Position numbers and translations under genes: made by a program. Of a stretch of DNA of 11,112 nucleotides, positions 5,020 to 11,112 are shown piece after piece. The notes beneath the pieces are model-generated. The model searched no databases and was not told the DNA's origin. It was given only the letters and a program-made list of their open reading frames with translations. Location of the stretch: positions 1 through 11,112 of the forward strand of contig JALOLX010000049.1 in NCBI GenBank assembly GCA_025455765.1. The letters run 5' to 3'. The DNA comes from Flavobacteriales bacterium (GTDB taxonomy: Bacteria; Bacteroidota; Bacteroidia; Flavobacteriales_F; PHOS-HE28). The first letter of the stretch is position 1, and each line of letters starts with the position of its first letter.

Positions 5020-6639
5020 TCAAGGCCTGACCACTGGAGCGGCCCACGCCCCTTGTGGTCCGAGCACCCGCACCATGAAGACCACGGGCTGCACGTCGGG
5101 GAGCAGCCATTCGTTCACATGGGCGCCGATCACCTCCTCGTGCAGGAGCCTGCCCTGCATGTCCAGCAGTTGCACGCGGTGTACGCCTGTTCGGGTGGAC
5201 CGCAATAGCAAGTGCAGCTCGCCGCCATTGCCTGTACCGATGCGGTATGGGCCCTGTGCGGCCACGTCCGTACTGAAGAACGGGTAAGCTTCGGTCAGCA
5301 CCACACAGCCGGAGGACAGCGTGACACTGCAGGTGTACATGCCATTCCCCGTGATGGGCAGGTATGCCTCCACCGCGCCAGGAATGAGCGTATCGTTCCG
5401 GAACCACTGGAACGCAGCGCCTTCACCGGCGAAGAGCGAATCGCCCACCTCGATCACGGACGCACTCGCGCCAGCACAGCGGTCCACCAGCTTATAGAGC
5501 ACACCGTTGATGAGGCCGGTGACATACAATTCACCTGCGCTATCGGCACCGATGGAACTGAGGCCCAACAGACCGGTGCCGAAGAGCAACTCATCGGTAT
5601 AGCCTCCGGTACCGTTGGGTGCCAACGTGCGCAGCTGGCCGGAGCAGAAATCAGTGTAGATGTGCTTCCCCAAGAGGCTGGGATGCTGCGCGCCGCGGTA
5701 CACTTCGCCGGCCACCACGGCGCAGGCCGTTCCACCAAGGGTGCCATGTGGAAGGGCGACCAAGGGAAAGACCAACGAAGCACTGTCCGGGCAGATGCTG
5801 GTATTGAAGGGAACGTTGCCTTCATAACAGCGCCAGCCGAAGTTGGGGCCGGTGTTGAGACCACCGGGCCAGCGGTTCACTTCTTCATAGCTGGCCTCTC
5901 CCACATCCCCGATCCACACGTCGCCATTGAGCGGATCGATGCCGATGCGGTAGGGATTGCGCAAGCCGTATGCCCAGATCTCAGGCAAGGTGTCGCCTTG
6001 TGCGTTGACGAACGGATTGTCCGGCGGAATGCTGTACGAACCATCTGCTTCGGGCTTGATGCGGAGGATGGCGCCGAAGAGGCTGGTGAGGTCCTGGGCT
6101 TCGTTGTTGGGATCTTCAGCGCCGCCGCCATCGCCCAGTGCGCAGTACAGGTACCCATCGGGTCCGAAAGCCAGACCGCCACCATTGTGGATGGGATCGG
6201 GTTGAGGAATGCTGAGCATCACCACTTCGCTCGCGGGGTCGGCCACATCGGGGTTGGCGCCTACGGTGAAGCGGGAGATGCGGGTGATGCCATTGCCCAC
6301 GCCCGTGACATAGTTCACATAGAAATGACCATTGGTGGCGAAATCGGGATCGAAGGCGATGCCCAACAGTCCGCGCTCACCGTTGTTGAGCACCTGGCCG
6401 GCGATGTTCAGGAATTCGATGTTGGACACGTCGCCACTATCGCGCACCAGGAACACGGCACCGTATTGCCGGGCCACGAACAAGCGTCCGTCGCCAGCGT
6501 GGGTTACATCGGTGGCCAGCCCCAACCCTTCGGCCCAGGGCTGCAGGATGAACTGGGGAACGTGCTGTGCATGTACGGAGCAGGAAAGCCCCGCTGTGAG
6601 CAGGGCGATGCCGATCAATAAGTTGGAGTTGTGCGCCAT
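5020..6639 (-). CDS. Secreted PQQ-dependent sugar dehydrogenase-like beta-propeller protein with T9SS-type tail
   Basis: A 539-residue exported protein with signal peptide MAHNSNLLIGIALLTAGLSC (cleavage probably near SVHA-Q at 24). Residues about 27-390 form a glucose/sorbosone-dehydrogenase six-bladed propeller: ERGLLGIAFDPDF (88-100), HNGGGLAFGPDG (151-162; His151 matches the catalytic base), LGDGGG (168-173), WAYGLRNPYRIGIDP (222-236, conserved Arg), GDVGEASYEEVN (244-255) and NFGW (266-269). A short Ig-like segment (about 395-455) and a C-terminal sorting domain (about 465-539, LLDMQGRLLHEEV) follow. Family members oxidise sugars or related alcohols using PQQ with calcium; here substrate and cofactor use are inferred. 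It follows the upstream gene by 25 bp but has its own TACCTTTG box. Confidence 0.88.
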   Translation of the reverse strand: MAHNSNLLIGIALLTAGLSCSVHAQHVPQFILQPWAEGLGLATDVTHAGDGRLFVARQYGAVFLVRDSGDVSNIEFLNIAGQVLNNGERGLLGIAFDPDFATNGHFYVNYVTGVGNGITRISRFTVGANPDVADPASEVVMLSIPQPDPIHNGGGLAFGPDGYLYCALGDGGGAEDPNNEAQDLTSLFGAILRIKPEADGSYSIPPDNPFVNAQGDTLPEIWAYGLRNPYRIGIDPLNGDVWIGDVGEASYEEVNRWPGGLNTGPNFGWRCYEGNVPFNTSICPDSASLVFPLVALPHGTLGGTACAVVAGEVYRGAQHPSLLGKHIYTDFCSGQLRTLAPNGTGGYTDELLFGTGLLGLSSIGADSAGELYVTGLINGVLYKLVDRCAGASASVIEVGDSLFAGEGAAFQWFRNDTLIPGAVEAYLPITGNGMYTCSVTLSSGCVVLTEAYPFFSTDVAAQGPYRIGTGNGGELHLLLRSTRTGVHRVQLLDMQGRLLHEEVIGAHVNEWLLPDVQPVVFMVRVLGPQGAWAAPVVRP

Positions 6640-6650
6640 GTTGGACGGCG

Positions 6651-6658
6651 CAAAGGTA
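6651..6658 (-). promoter_or_regulatory. -7 box of the sugar-dehydrogenase-like gene
   Basis: The minus strand reads TACCTTTG, a perfect match to TAnnTTTG, ending 11 bases before the ATG at 6639. It fills most of the 25-bp gap after the upstream gene, so the dehydrogenase-like gene can probably be transcribed alone. Confidence 0.55.
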
Positions 6659-6664
6659 CCGTGC

Positions 6665-7405
6665 CTAGAAGACCTTCACCTGCCGCTTGCCACCGATGTA
6701 GACGCCAGCGGGCACATCACCGGTCACCGGTCGGCCGAGCACATCGAACCAAGGACCGGTGTAAGGCTCACGTTGTTCCACCACATCCTCCAACCCGGTT
6801 GAGAGCTCGCAGGGTGTGGCCACGATACGCACCTCGTCGAGGTACCAGCCACCGGTGGTGCTACCGAAGGGTGTCAGCAGCAGTTGGAACGAGCCGAAGG
6901 GATCTTCGGGGGTGGTGCTCAAACAGCCCAGGTCGGTGATCACATCGGTGTGGAAGTTGTGTTCGATGGGCAGGTCAGCCACTTCGGTGGCGGGTTCCAT
7001 CATGGAGCGTGCGTAAGCCACTTTCAACCGGTTCGGACCATTGGCGCTGCGTGCATGACGCAGGATGATGCTGTCGATCTGAACCGCGTTCACGGACATC
7101 CCGGAAAGTACGATGTACCGGTCGGTGCTGTAGTCGGTCTCCCACCCGAAGGAGCCCACTGCATTGTCGCCGTTCGCCACCGGATGAGGGCACACCTCCA
7201 CCCCGATCCATGCGACATTGGTGCCGAAGAACTGGGCGCTTGTGCTTCCTGGCATGTTACAGGCCATGCACCCTTCGTCGCAATCGAGCACGTTGCTACA
7301 CCACTGGTTGAGCCATTGGTAGGAGATCACCTGGGTTTGCGACTGTGCAAGACCGCTGCCACAGAGCAGGGAGCTGAGGGCTGCGGAAAGGAGAATGTGG
7401 CGCAT
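6665..7405 (-). CDS. Secreted Cys-rich protein of unknown function with T9SS-type C-terminus
   Basis: A 246-residue protein with signal peptide 1-20 (MRHILLSAAL to GSGLA-Q). A Cys-rich segment lies at 36-72 (C36, C42, C46, C49, C72), with further Cys at 161 and 199, which suggests disulfides outside the cell. Residues about 85-200 look like a beta-sandwich: DSIILRHARS (111-120) and GGWYLDEVRIVA (185-196), the latter resembling the closing strand of carbohydrate-binding or galactose-binding-like modules. The last 30 residues (WFDVLGRPVTGDVPAGVYIGG onward) match the end of a type A T9SS sorting domain. I do not recognise the central domain. It starts 58 bp after the kinase-like gene; no -7 box or terminator is clear in that gap. 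A role in surface binding is only a guess. Confidence 0.75.
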   Translation of the reverse strand: MRHILLSAALSSLLCGSGLAQSQTQVISYQWLNQWCSNVLDCDEGCMACNMPGSTSAQFFGTNVAWIGVEVCPHPVANGDNAVGSFGWETDYSTDRYIVLSGMSVNAVQIDSIILRHARSANGPNRLKVAYARSMMEPATEVADLPIEHNFHTDVITDLGCLSTTPEDPFGSFQLLLTPFGSTTGGWYLDEVRIVATPCELSTGLEDVVEQREPYTGPWFDVLGRPVTGDVPAGVYIGGKRQVKVF

Positions 7406-7463
7406 GACCGGACGGAACTTTTAGAGGTTCCGATGGCCCGAAACGCGGGTCTGTCGAAAAAGG

Positions 7464-8408
7464 TTACACCCCGAGGCAAACGGACAGCTGTGCCCGGAGG
7501 ACACCGCCCATGTCCTGCAGGCCTTTGAACCGGTCACTGCCATGCAGTCGGCCCAGCCCCTCTGCCAGCTCAGCGGCCTGCTCCGGTGTACTGATGCGAT
7601 CGTCCGAAAGCACGCTCAAAAGATCACCGATGACGGCCTCGGACAACTTGAACCGGCGACGGAGCAAGGCGCGCTCCTCATGCTTGTATTGCTCTACTGT
7701 CTCCGTGCTGATGACGCGCTGGGCAAAGAGCACGAACGGCAGGTTCTCCTTGTAGAACTGGGGTAGGTATATACGGGCACGGCCTTCGTGGCTCTGCTGA
7801 TCGAAGTCGATGCTGCGGATGCGGTACTGCACCTGATCGAAATCGTGAATGACGTCCACCACGAAGTTATAGGCGCGCATATCGCCCAGCAGGCGCACGA
7901 AGCAGCGCTCGTTGAACTTGACGAACTCCTTGCTCAAGCGCACCTCGTTCAATGCGCCGCCGAAGCGCGTGGGCTCCTGGATGAACACATCGCCCGGCAC
8001 GCCGATGATGTGCTCTTCCACCAGCGTGGGGCCGTCCACCAGGTAGCTGATGCGGTTGGGCGAAAGCAGGTGCTCCAGCTCCAAGCCGTATACTCGGCTG
8101 GCGTCGGCCCGCTTGATGTAGAAGTAGTCGTGGTTGTCGTTGGTGCGGTTGATGATCTTGATGCGAAAGGGCTGCGAGTTGCCGTAGACGCAGAATTCCA
8201 CGCCGGCCACCTGCAAATGCCCCACCTGCCGACCTCCAGCGGTCAATGTCTGGTAGGTCTCCACCAAGCGTTCGTAGAGGTCCTCCTGTTCGCTTGGCCG
8301 GTGGAGCACGGCGTTCCAGTGGGTGGCCCTTCCCTGCGCATCCACCTGGGGCAGGGCACCATCGAAGCGGAGCAGTTCGTTGCGCTGGTGGATGGTGTTG
8401 AAGGCCAT
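7464..8408 (-). CDS. Uncharacterised cytoplasmic protein with kinase-like motifs
   Basis: A 314-residue protein with no signal peptide or membrane segment; I cannot name its family. A set of motifs in protein-kinase-like order is visible. YFYIKRADASRVYGLELE (96-112) could supply an ATP-binding Lys99 and a partner Glu110 or Glu112. LVEEHIIGVPG (129-139) resembles a hinge. LLGDMRAYNFVV (173-184) resembles the GDxxxxN catalytic loop (Asp176, Asn181). IDFDQ (200-204) resembles the metal-binding Asp in APH- or HipA-type enzymes. A charged helical C-terminus (about 235-295) follows. The usual catalytic-loop His before GD is Leu here. The kinase reading is inference. The ATG at 8408 lies 4 bp after the stop of the M1 peptidase gene; an upstream ATG at 8462 would overlap that gene. 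Tight spacing suggests co-transcription with the peptidase. Confidence 0.75.
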   Translation of the reverse strand: MAFNTIHQRNELLRFDGALPQVDAQGRATHWNAVLHRPSEQEDLYERLVETYQTLTAGGRQVGHLQVAGVEFCVYGNSQPFRIKIINRTNDNHDYFYIKRADASRVYGLELEHLLSPNRISYLVDGPTLVEEHIIGVPGDVFIQEPTRFGGALNEVRLSKEFVKFNERCFVRLLGDMRAYNFVVDVIHDFDQVQYRIRSIDFDQQSHEGRARIYLPQFYKENLPFVLFAQRVISTETVEQYKHEERALLRRRFKLSEAVIGDLLSVLSDDRISTPEQAAELAEGLGRLHGSDRFKGLQDMGGVLRAQLSVCLGV

Positions 8409-8412
8409 CCGA

Positions 8413-10860
8413 TCAGCGCTCGACCACGAACCGACGTGCGGCAATGCTCGTACCCTGAGCATCCATGCAGGAGACCAGATAGGTACCCGGTGCGAGGTCG
8501 GCCACGTTCAACTCGGCCCGGCCGTCCACCAACGCGCTGCGGAACGTGCGCATCGCCAGCTTGCCCTGCGCATCCAACACATCGAAGCGCACCTGACCAC
8601 CGGGGAGGTCGGAGAGCCGCAACTGAAGCACATCATTGGCTGGCACCGGGAAGAGTTCCATGCGTCCCGTCTCTTGGAGCTCATTCGTCTGAAGGATGAT
8701 GCTGCTCTTGGCGAAGGCGTACTGGCCCTTGCGCATCACATCCAGGTTGACGATCCCGCTTCCGTTGAACAGGTCGCCGGTCAGCACGGTCTGATCCGGA
8801 TAAGGCGTCCAGGGGTCCAGCGGTGTTTCGCGGTACACCATCAGCATTCCGGTCTCATCGCCGTTCACGAGGTCGAAATCGAGCCGATCAGCATCGGCAC
8901 CGGTGTATGTGAACCGTCCGCGCAGGATGGTCCCTTCAGGCCACAGACCACCGATGTCCCAGTAGTGCGTGTTGGAGACCTGGGTCACGTCAGGTGTGGC
9001 CTCCTCCTGCTCAGCCCCTGACCAGATATGTTCGATCCTGACCAGGGTGGTATCCACCAGTGCGGTCTGGTACATGATCATGTCCACGTAAGGCTGTGTG
9101 CTGCCAAAGGACACTCCAGGGATGAGCACGCGCTCATGGGCTGTGCGGGCCTGATTGATGCGATCGTAGCGGTTGACGATGATGGTGGCCGGATCGAAGG
9201 GCACCATCACAGTAGCCGTGCTGAACGCACCGCTGGCCATGATCCGGGCCGTGTATTCATTGCGTTGATCATCGAGGAAAGAGACCTCCAACGGTACGTC
9301 CAGGTGCATGACGTCGGTCCCGCGCAGCTTTTGCTGCAGATCAAGGACCACGGTGAAGCTGTCGCTCTGTGCCGTACTGGTCCAGGAGCGGAGCACGAAA
9401 ACACTGTAGCCGGGTGCGAACACCCAGGCATCGAAGAACGCATCGAGCTCCACACCTGTCGCAGCCTCCAGCGAATCGCGGAACTGCTCCGGGGTCATGG
9501 TGTTCTCCCCCAGCGACTGCTGCACGCCGCGCATGCCTTGACGGAAGAGTTCATCGCCCATGTAACCGCGCAGGTTGTGCATGACGGAAGCGCCCTTGTA
9601 ATAGGTATGGGTTCCGTAGATATGTGGGTCGGGCATGGGCGAAAGGGCCTGGAACCCGTCATCGTCGAGGTGTGCCTCGCGCAATACGCGGTAATGGTTG
9701 TTCTTCACAGCAGCGAGCAGACCCGCCTGCCCACCGATCCATTCCTCGATGAGGTGACCGCTGTATTCAGCTGGTCCTTCCTTCAACCACATGTCGTTGT
9801 GGACGAAGGGCGAGACCTTGTCCCCCCACCAATGATGGCCCAGTTCGTGGGTGTACAGTCCGCGGTTGCTGGCATTGGTCTGCCCGGTCATGAACTGCGG
9901 GTAGGCCACGTTGGAGGGGATCTCCAGCGCACCATCGGTCGTCAGCACGTATCCCACCCGATCATAGGGATAAGGACCATACCAGTACTCACAGGCATCA
10001 ATGGCGTCCACGAGGTTGCCGAAGCGGGCGATCATGTTCGGCAGGTCCGCCGGCTTGGCGCGCAGGGTAACAGGGATATCCGCCAGTAGACCGCTGTGGG
10101 TGTAGGCGTGTTCCTCGTAGTTGGCTACGGCAATGGCACTGATGTAGGTGGGTATTTGCTGGGGCAGGTCGTAGGTGCGGATCACCGTGTCACCAGCCAG
10201 CTGCACTTCCTCCACGAAGTTGCCCTGCCCGAGGAAGCGGTAGGTACCCGCGCTCTTCACATGGTAGGTGTAGGAGGCCCGCTCCACGAAGCTATCAAAG
10301 CAGGGGTACCACACCTTGCCGAAGTTGGGCGGAATGGTGCTGATGCCGATCCCCAGGTTGTAGATGTACTGGCTCTCGAAATAGAACCCGCCCCACTCCG
10401 GGTCCTGGTGTGGATCACCTTGGTAGTAGACGGTCAGTTCGGCTTCATCGCCCGTGTTCATCACTGCGGGAAGGGTGATGTCCAGGAACTGCCCATCGTG
10501 TGAGAACAGGACCGGAGCCCCATCTGCCCGCACACTGTCCACGGTAAGTGCGAAGAGGTCGAAACGGATGTGATCCAAAGCGTCCATCCGTGCCCGGAAG
10601 TCGATCGTGGTCCACCCTTTGATCGTACCCCCGCCATAGTTGGTGACATCCAGGTGGATATCGTAGTGAAGGATATCGAAGGTGTCGCTTCGGGCGATGG
10701 TCTCTGCGATCTGCGTACGATCGGCGCTCGTTGCGGAGGGCGCAGGACGGACACCTTGGCGGAAATAGTGGCATCCGTAGGTGGGTGCATCCTGGGCGAA
10801 CAGCGATGCGCTTGACACAACGACCATACCGATGAGGGCAAGAGGCTTCAGTAGCTGCAT
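8413..10860 (-). CDS. Secreted M1-family metallopeptidase with T9SS sorting domain
   Basis: An 815-residue zinc aminopeptidase-like enzyme, exported and probably attached to or released from the surface by T9SS. The signal peptide is 1-22 (MQLLKPLALIGMVVV to SLFA-Q). The N-terminal beta-domain spans about 55-250 and the catalytic domain about 255-490. The zinc site is HELGHHWWG at 338-346 (His338, Glu339, His342) with Glu361 in WLKEGPAEY (358-366). GALEIPSN (310-317) stands in place of GAMEN, and Tyr420 (YYKGASVMHNLR, 420-431) is the likely transition-state Tyr. A beta-rich region (about 495-725) precedes the type A sorting domain (about 733-815, ELFPVPANDVLQL and LAPGTYLVSCMD). The first in-frame ATG at 10938 would add 26 residues before the signal peptide, so 10860 is preferred. 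Confidence 0.93.
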   Translation of the reverse strand: MQLLKPLALIGMVVVSSASLFAQDAPTYGCHYFRQGVRPAPSATSADRTQIAETIARSDTFDILHYDIHLDVTNYGGGTIKGWTTIDFRARMDALDHIRFDLFALTVDSVRADGAPVLFSHDGQFLDITLPAVMNTGDEAELTVYYQGDPHQDPEWGGFYFESQYIYNLGIGISTIPPNFGKVWYPCFDSFVERASYTYHVKSAGTYRFLGQGNFVEEVQLAGDTVIRTYDLPQQIPTYISAIAVANYEEHAYTHSGLLADIPVTLRAKPADLPNMIARFGNLVDAIDACEYWYGPYPYDRVGYVLTTDGALEIPSNVAYPQFMTGQTNASNRGLYTHELGHHWWGDKVSPFVHNDMWLKEGPAEYSGHLIEEWIGGQAGLLAAVKNNHYRVLREAHLDDDGFQALSPMPDPHIYGTHTYYKGASVMHNLRGYMGDELFRQGMRGVQQSLGENTMTPEQFRDSLEAATGVELDAFFDAWVFAPGYSVFVLRSWTSTAQSDSFTVVLDLQQKLRGTDVMHLDVPLEVSFLDDQRNEYTARIMASGAFSTATVMVPFDPATIIVNRYDRINQARTAHERVLIPGVSFGSTQPYVDMIMYQTALVDTTLVRIEHIWSGAEQEEATPDVTQVSNTHYWDIGGLWPEGTILRGRFTYTGADADRLDFDLVNGDETGMLMVYRETPLDPWTPYPDQTVLTGDLFNGSGIVNLDVMRKGQYAFAKSSIILQTNELQETGRMELFPVPANDVLQLRLSDLPGGQVRFDVLDAQGKLAMRTFRSALVDGRAELNVADLAPGTYLVSCMDAQGTSIAARRFVVER

Positions 10861-11024
10861 GTAAGTTGTTCGATCGGCCGTGAAATTAAGCGAAGTGCCA
10901 CCCGATCCAACGCAGGACCTGCGAAAGACATCCTTCATCGGTCGGGCAACCTCGCTGGGCGATCTTGCGTAGACGTGTCATTGTGAGCGGTGCATCTTGG
11001 CGCTCGCCATTCGTTGAACACCGT

Positions 11025-11032
11025 TATCATTG
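11025..11032 (+). promoter_or_regulatory. Weak -7 box candidate for the response-regulator gene
   Basis: TATCATTG is one mismatch from TAnnTTTG and ends 21 bases before the ATG at 11054. No TTG sits at a suitable -33 distance. The 193-bp gap between the M1 peptidase start and this gene shows nothing else I can name. Confidence 0.3.
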
Positions 11033-11053
11033 ACGCTCATCCGCCTGCCGATC

Positions 11054-11112
11054 ATGAACAAGGAGCCCGTCCGCGTACTCATCGTTGAGGACGAACCCAT
11101 CATCAGTCGCGA
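11054..11112 (+). CDS. Response regulator, receiver-domain start (truncated by window end)
   Basis: Only the first 19 codons are inside the window. They read MNKEPVRVLIVEDEPIISR, the beta-1 strand and acidic pocket (Glu12, Asp13) of a CheY-like receiver domain. The phosphorylated Asp and the output domain lie beyond the edge, so LytTR, DNA-binding or other outputs cannot be told apart. It is divergent from the M1 peptidase gene. Confidence 0.8.
   Translation, partial: MNKEPVRVLIVEDEPIISR

Noticed and set aside
5212..6621. A 469-codon plus-strand open frame opposite the dehydrogenase-like gene
   Set aside because: It mirrors a gene with clear family motifs and a signal peptide; its translation is low-complexity Ala/Gly/His/Val-rich with no recognisable motif, as expected from the complement of GC-rich codons.
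7788..8699. A 303-codon plus-strand open frame spanning the kinase-like gene and the peptidase 3' end
   Set aside because: It crosses the boundary of two well-supported minus-strand genes and resembles no protein family.
9028..10089. A 353-codon plus-strand open frame opposite the M1 peptidase
   Set aside because: The opposite frame carries the HELGHHWWG zinc site; this one has His/Val-rich filler and no known domain.

Overview
The window looks like a housekeeping-plus-accessory stretch of a fairly GC-rich Bacteroidota chromosome, most likely a Flavobacteriales-type organism. Four things point there: C-terminal type IX secretion (T9SS) sorting domains on exported proteins; a GWxTD-domain protein, a family typical of this phylum; no visible Shine-Dalgarno sites; and TAnnTTTG-like -7 boxes, the Bacteroidota housekeeping promoter, just upstream of many start codons. 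No transposase, phage gene or CRISPR array was seen.

Layout. 1-324 (-): N-terminal part of a PhnP-like metallo-beta-lactamase-fold hydrolase, cut by the window edge. 379-466 (+): a complete tRNA-Ser(UGA) with encoded CCA, followed by a terminator. 467-1072: 606 bases without a confident protein gene. This stretch holds a hairpin and three tandem copies of a ~135-147 bp repeat. Each copy, read on the minus strand, looks like a short RNA ending in a terminator, and two copies have a promoter-like box. This is the most unusual part of the window. A doubtful 42-codon ORF follows at 934-1062. 1073-2527 (+): exported GWxTD-domain protein. 2565-3599 (+): family 2 glycosyltransferase, whose 3' end overlaps the convergent aroQ (3563-3997, -). 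xerD (4114-5019, +) diverges from aroQ and abuts, end to end with no gap, a secreted PQQ-dependent sugar-dehydrogenase-like protein (5020-6639, -).

From 10860 down to 5020 runs a minus-strand block of four genes: a secreted M1 metallopeptidase with a T9SS tail; a cytoplasmic protein of unknown function with kinase-like motifs, 4 bp downstream; a small secreted Cys-rich T9SS-tail protein; and the sugar-dehydrogenase-like protein, which has its own promoter-like box. The window ends in the first 19 codons of a response regulator (11054 onward, +).

How the genes work together. AroQ serves the shikimate pathway and XerD chromosome-dimer resolution. The exported peptidase, dehydrogenase-like and Cys-rich proteins fit a surface or secreted degradative set using T9SS. 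The glycosyltransferase probably acts in cell-surface polysaccharide synthesis. Beyond shared strand and spacing, the sequence does not prove that these genes form one system.
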